NCBI GenBank assembly: GCA_002221725.1
Contig: NJFT01000055.1
Coordinates: 1-64,000 of the forward strand
From: Scedosporium boydii
Taxonomy: Eukaryota > Ascomycota > Sordariomycetes > Microascales > Microascaceae
DNA: 64,000 bases
Reading direction: 5' to 3'
Shown in pieces: positions 30,580 to 42,400 of the stretch. The notes below the pieces were generated by a model. The model did no database searches. It was not told the DNA's origin and worked only from the letters and a program-made list of their open reading frames with translations. The position numbers were made by a program, and so were the translations under genes. How positions within the stretch are numbered: position 1 is the first letter of the stretch; each line of letters begins with the position of its first letter.

Positions 30580-32233
30580 TCAAATCACGTAAATAAAGTC
30601 CGGTCTCCGGTCACCCATCTCGCGGATTTCCTTTTCCGATTTGCCTTCTACCCACACGTCCCTCTCTCCCGCTAGCCTCCTCTTGTTCTCGAGGTGAAGC
30701 AGCAGCATCATGAGAGAACTCGCGCCGCAAAGGAACAAAGCCATGTAGGCCAGGACGACACCATGGCCCTCGACGTAGTTGGGGCTGGAGAAGTAGATGT
30801 TGGAGCTCACAATACCATTGAGGTTACCCCAGCCGATAACGAAACCCAGGACGACACCTCGTTTGTACACGCCCTCGGTGTTGTTGGAGACCCACGAAAT
30901 GGTGTTGGGAATGCAGGGGTAGATGCCCAGAGCACCGAGGAAAGTAGCCGTATACCGCGCCGCAGGGCTCGTCGTCGCCAGCTGCATGATGAAGCCAACA
31001 ACGCCGATCAAGCTCGTGAGCACGTTAAAGATACCGCGCTTGTTCATGCGGTCGGCTAGGTAGCCCACCACGATGGTGAAGACGGCGGCCACGATGTATG
31101 GCGGGACACTGTACAGCTGGGACCTGACGACGCTAGTATTCCAGCCGAGATCCATGATAATCGTAGGCAGGAACATGCTGAAGGCGTAGAGCGGCATCGT
31201 GCAACCGCTGTAGATGATCATGCCTATCCACATCTTCCAGTCCCTCATGGCCTGCCAGACGTATTTCATCTGGAACGCTTCGTACTCGGCGCTAGCCTGG
31301 TTATCTGCCTTGAGACGATTGATAGCCCGCTTCTTTTCCTCTGGATTCAGGAACCTAGTCCTAGGTCCATCGGGGAAATCGTACACGGTCCAAAAAGAAG
31401 CGAATCCGAAGACGACAGTTAGCAGACCCTCGAGGATGAAGATCCACGCCCAGCCCGGAAGGTCACCGACACCTGCCATGTTTTCAATGGCTGCTGCCAA
31501 GAGACCACCAAAGGATCCGGAAATGGCGGCGGACGAGAAGAAGATGGACGTGCGCATGCCGAGCTCGGATCGCTTGTACCAACAGGATAGGTAGAAGCTG
31601 ATTCCGGGGAAGAGACCGGCTTCGGCGAGACCTAGGAACCATCGTGCGGCCATGAGGCCGGACCAGTTCTTGACGAAGCCCATAGATGTCATTACGGCAC
31701 CCCAAATAATCCTGCGTTTTTCATTTTGTGTTAGTCGAGGATTACCGTCAACACATTGGAGGCGGTGACTTACATGAGGAGTGGAATGAAGACAGAAGGA
31801 CGTAAGCGTTTTAATAACACATTGGTCAAAGGCTCGAATACCGAGTAGGAGATGTAGAAAATGGTCAATGTGGCATTAAACTGCGATACCGATATCCCAA
31901 GGTCGTGGGTGAGACCGGCAATTTTGGCGTTACCAATGTTGGCACGATCTAAGAAGGCCAGCAAGTACAGGATGCAAAGCCATGGTAATAAGTGGAGATC
32001 GAGTTTCCACACGAGTTTCTGGTACTGGAAAAGGAGGTCAAGAGGTCTTAGCCTGCTGACAAGATCCCGAGGGAAGGAGCTGGAACAGTACTTACAACTG
32101 ATTTCTTTTCTTCTGGGCTTAGGTTGGCATCTAGGTCCACAGTCTTTTCGGCTGGGCCCTGGTTGACATCTGAGTCCGCAGTCCGCTCTGGCAGGTCGAC
32201 CGCAGCAGGCGGGGGGTTCTTTTCGATATCCAT
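30580..32233 (-). CDS. MFS transporter, allantoate permease (anion:cation symporter) family
   Basis: Three exons: 32233-32096, 32024-31774 and 31711-30580, 506 residues. The N-terminal 50 residues are hydrophilic. The membrane part starts at LVWKLDLHLLPWLCILYLLAFLDRANIGNAKIAG, of which LLAFLDRANIGNA is the hallmark of fungal Dal5-like permeases (TC 2.A.1.14). Twelve hydrophobic segments are visible, with a central cytoplasmic loop after DFPDGPRTRFLNPEEK, and the second half has YLADRMNKRG, the repeated MFS loop. Members carry allantoate, nicotinate, pantothenate, biotin precursors or similar organic anions. The substrate cannot be told from sequence. Both introns have GT/AG ends and the joins restore the reading frame (KKSV to YQKLVWK; PLL-M to IIWGAV). 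Confidence 0.93.
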
Positions 32234-34715
32234 TATATGGAGATTATCAATGCGTGTATGGGAGGGGTGAGGATCTCTCTTCAGGAAAGAGATTGATAGG
32301 TAGATGCGAATGTGGCGTATATAGTTCCAAGTTTGTTATGTGCTTGTAAAAGAGATCAATCCTCCTATGTCGGAGTTACAGACAGGGCAGGATTGTGGTA
32401 TGATGGTAGAGTTCTATAATTGAAGAAACTATGCTTCAAAAGGTGTTGATGGGCAACAAAGTTTCCTAGAACGTCAGAAGAAGCTGTGTGACCCGAGCAA
32501 TATATACTCGAAAAGTCTTAAAATATTCCTCGCGCCATGAAGTTCCTTCTTGCAAGTGAGATGGTGTCCCGCATGTCGGCCGTCTCCTGATGGGCGGCGT
32601 TCGCGAGTTCCGCTCGAGCAGGGATTGGCCATGAAATGGGGCCGGATTGTTCAACAGCTCCCGCAATGCCCTGGCCTGGCGACGGACGGCACACGACTAG
32701 TTTACAAAGTATAGCGCGCCATGGGAGACACTTTAGGGTTCCATTACAATAAAGTTTTGGCTGGGACTGCTAAACTAAACTACAACCTCATCGAACTGCT
32801 GGTTGAAGGCATAGCCACCGACCGATGCGGCGTCGCCCGGCCTTTCTTGGCAAAGCTCGTAACCCGTATGGCCCTCACTAACTCGTGACTTGATGCGTCG
32901 AGTTGCTAGCTCGGTCCAAATTGTTCCAGCCAGTAACTTGAAGAACGTGGGTGTTCCAAGATGATGGAAAGGGACTCGTCAACTTCTGGGGTGTGCAGAT
33001 GGTTCAAGTTGAGGCATCTCCGGAGCCAGGGTTCAATCACCTCAACCGCACTTGTTTGAGGAATTTCCATCGTGGTGCAGTTCGGCGTGGGAGCTGGCTG
33101 CGAGAAGATGTTATTGAGCCATGATCTGATGCTTGGCATAACGCGGCCTGGAAATGTTGCAGTTGTAGTTTAGCAAGTAGTTTACGGAGTAGATTCAAGG
33201 TTAAGGCGAGAATCAATCCCCGGACAGGTACAAAGTACTCAATTGTCACGAAGCATGTCTTGCACGTGGCCTTCTATACACAAAAAGTACACTACAATTT
33301 TATTATGCCAAATATTTTGTATATTCAATTCTTCAAGTTGAAGTACTATGAAGTATTTTAACCTGGAGGGTCAAAACTATAGAAGTCACGATTACCTTTT
33401 CCTCATTACAAGTCAGTTCCTTCCCCAACCCACAAATGAGCAAATAAGAATCGGGCCTGAACCGGAGGACCCCGTTTTTGACAACTGCAGTGAAATCTGA
33501 TTTGTGGTCTGTCTCCTCCGTCATCGACCCACTCCAGTGACTCCAGTGACTCCAGCGACTCCAGAAATTGGGATCCCGCGCCGTGATAGGTCCCGAACTC
33601 ACGGACTCGGGGGTCGCCTTCTTCTGTCTTCTCCACAATGTCGATTCATTATCTTTCCAACTCAAATCATCCTTCTTTATATGCATGCAACCATCCATCG
33701 TCATTGCGCATTCGTCGTCTGCCCGGGGGCTGTAAACCGGACTCTCGCCTCCTCCGATCGCGACAGACTATCGATCCTTTCGTATTCATTGCGCCGGCAA
33801 AGTATTGGAGGAATTGAAACTTGCGTCGTTGAAATTCCTTGCGTGTCATACCTTTTTTTCTGCATGTAGTTCAGCCCCCTGACCTCGACTGAATGCGTAG
33901 ATATTAATCTTAACTTTAGATACCATTTAGTCTCAGCCCTGGTGGCACTGAGCCGTGTACCGTATTGTTCTTGGACCCCTATCTGGACATCTCAACTTGC
34001 GTTCTAGAATGAAGTAAGGAACGCTGGCTTAAAGCTCTGTATAACAAGCATCAATAAGCAGAATAGCTGACGCTAAATTTGCCGGGCAAGTGCCTGACTT
34101 TGAACTATATGCCTTGATGTACGATGCTGCTAGGTACGCCGAGGAGGCTGTAGGTTCGGACTTGGGGGTTTCTCTCCAACGGCCTGCAAGAGGCATATAA
34201 AGATTATTGCGCGTATTAGATGAAGGGTATAGCAAATTTCTCGGGCGGTACCTGCCCTGGACATGCCGATATCCATTCAGGGACGGATGGATACACATGA
34301 TGGAAGGTTACATTTAGAATTGATCCCACTCTTCTTCGCCGGACTTTGGGCCGCCGAGACTCCGTCCACCGGGGCAGGTATCTCGGCCCTTCACGATTGG
34401 AATAAATCGATCCAGGTTAATGGAAACGATTCTCTGAGTCACTCAACAAGAGCACCTCCGGTGTAGTTCCGCCCGAGCTACAGTATTCATCGAATGTTCC
34501 GTTCCCTGCCTTTGATGCCAAGACGTTGGGCTCTTGTCATTTAGATACGCAGTCTTACGAATTCCGGGACAGGCTAGGAAGCTAGAGTGGCACTTCACGA
34601 TGTTTTTTTTGTTTATTCATTCACATCTGAGTATCCCCCGAACCGCCCGAGCGGCCTTTCCCAACCTTGCCCTTCAGCCATCCAAGCACCCCTCCCCCCA
34701 TCAAGAAATCACCTC
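32234..34715. other. 2.5 kb gene-poor region
   Basis: The first few hundred bases are the promoter of the MFS gene. Later parts contain gtacaaagtac at 33228-33238, tacggagta at 33183-33191 and a 9-bp tandem repeat at 33531-33564. No gene with protein-like features is visible. Confidence 0.5.
33531..33564 (+). repeat. 9-bp tandem repeat (actccagtg)
   Basis: About 3.8 copies of actccagtg, with one copy reading actccagcg. It sits outside any supported gene. On minus it would encode a SHWSHW-type run in a doubtful frame. Confidence 0.85.
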
Positions 34716-35084
34716 TTAAAATCCAAGAGCGCTATTAAACAACTGCGCCGTAGAAGCATCCCTAGTCCCCGCAGCCTCAACCTGCGCCTTAGCCTGCAAG
34801 CAAAGGTCCTTAGCCGCCTGGTTCGCCTCGCAGACGTTGGTGAGCTGGTCGCACACGCGGTTGGTGATGATGTTGGGGTTCAGAGCGTCCTGCTGGCCCT
34901 GGGCGACGAGAGCGTCGGTGGGGAGGAAAGTGCCTTCATCGTCGGCGCGGTTGCCGCGGCCGAACTGGAAGTCGATGCTGGGGTTGCAGAGGCCGAAGTC
35001 TGCCGCGGCGTTGTTGTTGTTCTGGCGGGGGAGGATGGCCGCGGTGGCGAAGGGGAGGAGAGCGAGGATGTAGGAGAGCTGCAT
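34716..35084 (-). CDS. Small secreted protein (122 aa)
   Basis: The protein starts at the ATG at 35084 (MQLSYILALLPFATAA) with a clear signal peptide; an in-frame upstream start would put a hydrophilic stretch before it. A Lys/Arg-type processing site could be LPRQ just after the signal. Four cysteines (GLC, RVC, NVC, DLC) lie in the mature part, with an Asn run (NNNN) near the start and an Ala-rich helical end (AQVEAAGTRDASTAQLFNSAL). Small secreted proteins of this layout are widespread in Pezizomycotina. Function unknown; an effector role would be speculation. Confidence 0.8.
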   Translation of the reverse strand: MQLSYILALLPFATAAILPRQNNNNAAADFGLCNPSIDFQFGRGNRADDEGTFLPTDALVAQGQQDALNPNIITNRVCDQLTNVCEANQAAKDLCLQAKAQVEAAGTRDASTAQLFNSALGF

Positions 35085-37053
35085 TTTGGATAGAATTGAA
35101 GACGAAAGTCCGGCTTTCAAGTGGTTTGTTTAATTAAAAAGTACTGGTAAAAAAAAAGTGTTCACAGAACTTGGATGTGATAAAGTTGGGATGAGGTTCT
35201 AAGAACAAGAACTAAGATCAGATGCAGCGAGAAGCCCAAATTAAATAAATAGAACAACTTCCCCAGCAGCATCGAGGACAGCAAGAATTACCTCCCTCCT
35301 CGATCTGCTGAGGCCGAATCCTGGGTGAGGCATGACGCTCAATCGGTACGATCGTCCTGACATGAGACGAATATCGAGATTATTCATGCCTCCGCAACGC
35401 TTTGGAGACCCTTGACAACCCTCAGCCTGGCAAAATGAGATCGGATCGGTTCCGCTTACCCTGCCCAAATCGGCGCCTGACAGCTGGTTGGATACTGGTT
35501 GGCTCGCCTGTCCCCCGACCAGTGTCTGGATCGCCGCAGGTTTCACCAAGCTGCCACAGCGCTGCCACACTTGGGGTTAGTTATGCCGCTGGTTTGCTAC
35601 AGGCGTCCCGTGGGCGATGAAAATGTGCATTGAATTTGGAGAGCCGAGTAGTCCTGTATTTAAGGATAGATCTTTGGACAAGGAGTCGAACTCTGAATTT
35701 ATTTATGTCAATGCCAGGGCACCGAAGGGAGGGAGGATAGATTGAGGAGGAAGGGAGGCCGTAAATGGATTGGAGCTTCTCAATGAATACGTCGGACGGT
35801 AGTAGATGTCGTTGCCAGACTGGGATGCCTTGCGATCCTTCAACATATGCAATGACCAGAAACAGATTTATTCTCTGTGAAACCTGCACGGCTAGCTGTC
35901 ATTGAGGCACAACACTGACGAGGGTAGCTGCATCACACACGTCCCATGTAGAATCCCGCATCGTTGCGATGACAGAGATTTGAATGAAAGCCACTCTATA
36001 CAGATGGCTATTCACCCATGCATTGGGATAGCCAGGGAGTCCGTCTTATATCTGATCCCTGCCCACGACTTTTCGACTGTCTAGCCACTTCACTCCGCTG
36101 CTTTTATCGACGGCGTTGAATCGTTGAATCGCCGAGTATGGATTATCTATCAACTTCTCACGTTGCATTGAAAGGAAAGTCACATCTTATTGTATGAGAT
36201 CTGTACAGCCGATCGGCAAGATCGGTGCTGTGACACTACTTTCACCCCTGCCTCACATTGCCCAAGACTAATCATCGTTTGAATGCTGCTCTAGAGACCG
36301 AGCTGAGATCGAAGAGTCGAAGAGCAAGTCATTGGCAATCTCGGAGGCAGAATAGATCGTTCGGGGATTTTCGGAATTATATCTATTCATTCCCTTTCAT
36401 GAGGGAATTCAATTCTTACCTTTTCTGAGTGTTCTGACTGCCACCTCCTCTGGCTGCCGTTCGATCGGCCAAAAAGGGACGGACAGAACGCCCGAGGAGC
36501 GTGTGAAGCCAGTTCCCTTTTCGGTCCATACGGGGCACGGCAACACCTCCGGCGCTCACGCGGTCCTTTTCCGGAAACGTACAACTGCGGTTGACGGTGT
36601 GGTTATCCGAGAGCAAACACGGCGCGGGCAGATAAACAAATGTGTCAAGTGCGTATTACAAGCCGAAGTGAGTTACCGGCGAGGTTAGTGTCGCTGGAAT
36701 GGGGCCTCACGATACCCCTTTTGAGAACCTGCGCATGGGAAAGCGTACGGGTAATAGCGGGCATAGGCCATTCGGGTGATGTTGAAGGGTAGCTGCACCG
36801 CGTGCTGCGGACTACTTACCAGATCGTAAGTTCGCCTTGTCTGCCATAACTTGTCCTACCTCATATGGATAGCTGTAAGAGTACCTTTCAGGATATAGAT
36901 GGTTCGTGATGCCTCCTACTTAATAGAGATCTCCCTCTCGAATCGTAGAACCCTCTCATGGACAGACCATCCGGCCAAGGTCAGTGATCGAGGTAAGCCA
37001 TCCGCCAAATCTCCCTTGATCAATCTTCGTCCTATACAAAGGTGGGAGGAAAA
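35085..37053. other. 2 kb gene-poor region
   Basis: Promoter of the small secreted protein at the left, then promoter of the S41-like peptidase at the right. Short frames only. I see nothing else recognisable. Confidence 0.5.
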
Positions 37054-39450
37054 ATGATGCTCCCATTTCACTCGCTCGCCCTCATGGGCTTCGCCATGGC
37101 GCTTCCAGAAAAGCCACCAGACTCACCCCCACATCTCCATGGCCGCTCCCAAGACGACTGTAACCTCATTCACCAAAAGGCATCGGATAACGCAAAGACA
37201 GCAAAAGGTAACGCCAAGTTTCCCATATTCCCTTGTCTGAAGTTTTTTCGTGATTCGTTGCTAACCAAGACTTCGCCCAGGGCTCATATACGTGGAACCT
37301 ACGAATGCATATGCATGTCTCCAGGCAATTCCCGTGGACGTTGATCGCGACTTAGCACTACTTGACTTGCTCCGTCCGGCTATCGAGTGGCAGTCTTCTG
37401 TATCGTTCCTTAAGGATCCTCCGAAGGAATACCTCTCTGAGGCAGTCGACCTCTTCGCCGGCCTAGACACAATTAGGGAAAATCTCCATGAGAGACGATA
37501 CCCCAATCAATTTGACTTCGCCAAAGATCTCTACCGGCTTCTAAACATCAGGCCGCGGGACTCTCTTCTAGAGTTTGTTCCAAGGCTACTCAGCCTCTTC
37601 TATTTCACGCGAGGTGTGCAATTCGTATCTGTCTCGAAGGATGGCCTGTCAGAGCCAGATGTTTACGTCTTCCGTGAGTATATCCCCAGCGCATACACGA
37701 GTACTAGTGGTGGGTAGTATCGATCGCATTCGCATCACAATAACACTAACTCAAACCCGTCGTACTTCTAGACGACATTCTCGACCAGGAAAAGGCCTCA
37801 AAAGTCGTGAGCATCGATAACCTGCCCCCATCATTCTTCATAGCCACCAGAGGAACATACACTAGCAACCTGCATGACCCTGATGCGAGATACAACCACC
37901 ATCTCCGCAGCCCGGCCTCGAACTTCTGGATCTTCCCCCAGCCAGATGAAGTAGCATTTGACCTTGAGAACGGAGGTATCCTGGACCACACGGAAGTCGG
38001 CTTCGCGAATGGCACAATACAGAAGTATAAGAACTATGCTATACTCGGTGCCAACTTCTCTGAGATCACTTCCCCAGATGATGTCCATCAAATTTTCGAG
38101 GTCGATAGGTACAAGGATAAATACTGGCTCAGTTATCGTCTCACATGGGAATCTCTGGACTTTCTTACGGTTCTCAAGGAGCCGGAATACCCCGAAGCCT
38201 CCATCGAGGACAAAACCCGCCGCTCGGCGGGTTGGGTTTTCGACTCGGGGGATCTATCGGACGTTTCTGTCTTGGCCATCCATGCCTTTGACGAAGGTCA
38301 AGAGACTGATCTTGCTCGTCGGGCTCTCGCAGAGCCCGGGAGCTCACATGAAGCGAGGTCTATGGAATCCTTGTTGGGTACAGTTAAAGGACTCATATCG
38401 ACGGCTACAGATGCGGGCAAGAAGCGTCTTATAATAGACCTTCGAAACAATTACGGAATGGACAGCGTCGCCGCACTTGCCACATATTCCATCCTCTTCC
38501 CAGGAAGCCACTTGCCATGGATATTCCGCGCAAGAGCTAATGACCAACTCAACTGGCTCGGAAACGGCCTCATCGAGAGGATCAAGAGCTCCGGCCGTTT
38601 TTCCGGTTCCAAGCATATATCTTGGCCATTCTGGGTCGGCGATAATGCTGTTGCGAAACAGTATGCAGACTTTGACGAGTTCTTCGGTCCCGACGTGATT
38701 CTTGGGGATAACTTCACCAAGCCTAGCGTGGTATACTCGAATGATTATATCAAGGACCTCCACGGGCCCTTACCGAAGGATACACCACCTTTCAAGCCCG
38801 AGGATATCGTGATACTCACAGATGGAGTATGTTATTCGGGGTGCGCACTCTTCGTTGGTGCCCTGACTCGGGGGCACGGCGTTCGGACCGTGGCGCTCGG
38901 TGGCCGACCTCTCATAGGACCTATGCAGGCTGTCGGTGGCTCTAAGGCAGGGCCTCTCCTAACTATGGGATACCTCGAAGACGTTGGGGATATAGTGTCC
39001 CAAGTGCGGCCTAGGCCAGTTAACGTGTCTTTCTTCGGGGTAAAGCCAGAGGACGCTCCTCTGCAGGGAGGCACGCTGTGGGCTCAGGGGTTTGATATTT
39101 CGATCAACGGGGGGAATGCATACGCAGAAGATAAAACGGACGGACTACCCCTTCAGTTCCAGTACGAAGCGGCTAACTGTAAGCTCTTTTACACTTGGGA
39201 CATGATGGCGAATGCAACGGCCACGTGGAAGGCGGTCGCGGACATCGCTTGGAATGGCGCCGAGTGCGTCAAGAGATCGTCGACGGGGAAGGAAAATCGG
39301 ATTGGAGACGAAGTTATGGGATATTCCGACAAGGTAAGAGATAAAAGTTGGCTTCCTGACGGTGCTGGAACGAGCGGCGTCACGGTCTTGGGGGCCAAAG
39401 TAGGGCGGTCAATGATGCTCATCGCCTTCCTTGTTCTCACCATTCTCTAG
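37054..39450 (+). CDS. Secreted S41-family-like peptidase with hydrophobic C-terminus
   Basis: Three exons: 37054-37207, 37281-37673 and 37772-39450, 741 residues. A short signal peptide (MMLPFHSLALMGFAMA) leads into a region with the fungal family block TNAYACLQAIPVD and an N-terminal helical domain. The middle is a C-terminal-processing-peptidase-like core: KKRLIIDLRNNYGMD is the strand with family Asp and Asn, and ILTDGVCYSGCALFVGAL holds the likely nucleophile Ser (about residue 538). A second half ends in GRSMMLIAFLVLTIL, which looks like a GPI-attachment signal. Fungal S41-like proteins are secreted or surface bound; their substrates are unknown. All splices are GT/AG and restore frame (AKG-LIYVEP; YVF-HDILDQ). 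Start: ATG at 37054 (a second ATG follows directly). Confidence 0.87.
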
Positions 39451-42400
39451 AGACTGTTGGAAAGGGGTAGAGTTTTCACGGGGGCTGATTTTGGAAATCC
39501 TCTGGGAGGGCAGGGGTAAAATTGGGAGGATGTCCTAGCTTAGTTGGAGAATGTGTAGTCTGTAGCACAGCGCTTCCTCTTTCATCGTAATGTCCTGATG
39601 CATATCAACCCAGCTCTAGCTAACGATGAAACATTCCCTTCAAAATTCACGATCAGTCCCTCGTCGACCTCTTGTGGAACAAGGAGATTAGAGGGAAGCC
39701 GAGGTGTCGCAAACAGCCCACAACACCACCCAGGAACCCCAAGACGGGACTCGGGGTCTTTTCCTTGGTGGGGAAGGCGAGGACCTTTTGCTCGTCGAGA
39801 TACGTAGCAAGCGGCCACGGCACTTTTGCGCCGTTGAGAGAGCTCGAGATCCCCGGATATGACGTCCTCGTGTACAATAGCTCCCGCTCGTGACCGCGAT
39901 AGATGTGGTCGCAGATGCGTACGATGCAGGAGGAGAATAACAACGAACGAGCGGATCACAGCCATCTACTCGGTTGTGCCACCTCCTCTTCGTAGTTGAA
40001 GTTTAGAGAGTTAAGGCTACAGTTCATTTGCTCCACGCTTCGTTCGGTATATCGAACGTTGAGAGGTGGTGAAGGCATAGGGTGCACGACAGGTGATATA
40101 CGCAGTATTCACGGAAGGAAGAAGGTCCGATAACAAGTCAGGGCTGCATAACCGTGGGGGAAAGAGAGGAGAAAGTAAGAAGAAGCAAAAGGGAAAGAAG
40201 ACAAGAAAAGAGTAGGGGAAAAAAAGGAAGGAGAGGATTAACGTTGGCTCCAAGGTCACTCCAAGTGGCCGTTGGTTGGCGAAGAATACATAAGATTCTC
40301 CCCAATGTTAACCATAAGTTCCTTCTTGAGTGCCGGGTTTATCATACAAGTACTCTCAGATATGGGTGATGAGTGGAAACTACTTGCATCAACGTACGTT
40401 TTGTTCCTTTTAAGGTTTTAAGTAGCTCATTAGCGCATGGGGGAGGTGCTAAGTTTAGAGCATCACTCGAGAAAACAAAATATCAATTGATGCTTGTTCC
40501 ATCGCCCCGTAGGCGGGTGAGACGGCACCACGAAGGTCGAAGTTCCAACCTGGGAAGAGGACCGGTGGGGGGTCTTGTATTTTCAAACGGCATTGGATCC
40601 CGATTATGGAGGGCCTCATTATCCAAGGTCGCATATTAAGAAGCATGTAGCAATACTGGAGGGCAATCGCAACACTGGTAGTCGAGGGTCGCACAGAAAC
40701 CGGACCGGAGTCGAGTTGCCAAGGGTAGCGGAGGACATGCAATAGCAATAGGAGAACATTGATAGGCCCGTCCGGGGTGAGCCCACGGGGTCGGGAAGGG
40801 GGGGAGGGCGGCCGCGGGCAGGCATGAAAAGGGTCGCGATATCGAATGGTAAGTGTAGAGTGATGTAACGGGCTGTTGGTTCTGGACAGAACACACGGCG
40901 AAGCCACTTATCAAAAAGTCCAACGAGGTCGCCCCTGGATGGAAGGTGCAGAAGAAACCCTTGGAAACAGGGTTGGCTGCCCTTCACTGACCACCACCAG
41001 TCTTCGGATTGGATCTTGTGAGGACTTGATACCATCGATACCACCCTACCCGTGGGTGTCCCTGGTTGCTGTTTCGGGCAACTTACCTCTATCTAACTGG
41101 CTCGATCCAACACCCTCCATCACGACGCTTTCACGAATGTGGAGGCTAGCCACGTTAGCGTCCGAGAGAGACTGACGGGGTGGCTTGGCTAAGGGGAGTT
41201 TATTTAGCGTGGGGCCTTGATGCCAGGTCACACTGCCGGGAACGAACATAAGTCTATCCACGGGCTGTGCGGTGCGTTTGAAGGGTGTCAATGTCTGTTC
41301 CTACTCTATCCAATGTAATGCATACATAGGTCGCCAAGAAGGGTCGTATCTTGGAGGAGTGCTGCACTCGGGACGGGGTTATTGGCCTGAGGGGGACACC
41401 GTTCGGGGTTGCGCTAACAGAAGGTCCTTTGGCTTAGACAAAATGGCTCTGCATCGCATCTGGGCCATTTGGAACTGACGGCTGCTTGGTCCAGAAACTC
41501 CGGATTAGACCCGCCCCATGGAAAATAAATTGCCGTTATCAAATGAAGCGTACTTTGTATGCCACCGTCTCGTCTTGAGGTAATTGTCAGGCAAATCACG
41601 CAATGGGCCTGAGAGAAAAGCATTAAACAAGATGGAACGGGTGTCCGGATAATGAGAATAAGTTGCTTCAGGGAAAAAAAAAAAGAAATTGTTCGCAACA
41701 AGAATATTCGCCACGACCTGGCGGTGTGTTCGTTGCTGGGGCCGCGAGGAAGGAATCCGATGGGTGAGGGTGATGGGAGGGAGGGATGATACGATGCATT
41801 GGGAAGGCGGGCGCAAGACATCCCTCCTGGATCTATTGTCCGAAAGTTCAAATTTCGAAAGCTGGCTGGCCGTCCATATCACTTCCGAATGACGCTACAC
41901 TGAGAGGAACATGCGCTCGAAGGAGTATGCGACAGAGGCTCTCCTTTGCGCCTAATTTGGAGATGGCATCAATTGATCCGTGGGAGATCTGGTACATTGT
42001 AGGCAACATGAACGGGAGGACCAAGGTAGATCGTATTTGATACAAGTCGAGAGCACTTGATCTTGGTAGCTGTCAATCTGGCCATGCTCCGTACCAAGTA
42101 CCCTTTGAAACTCAGCACCACCCAGTGGTGGAACGACATAAGGCCCTTGCATCGCTTTCACGCATGCCCTTGGCATAGGCCGGGGATATTGATCGACCCG
42201 TCCTTTTGTTTGCTTTTAGAGGAGCACATTTTGATAGGCTCATGTCCTTTGTGCGTGAGTACTTCTGTTACAGCGCCAAAACGTTGCAACACTACTTTGC
42301 TGTCTGCGTCGGTATCATCGACGAGGTAACCCCCATCTTTCTGTGCTCGGCGTGGTGGGAGAGATAGATCGTCAGTCACTTCCACTTCTATCTCCGCAAT

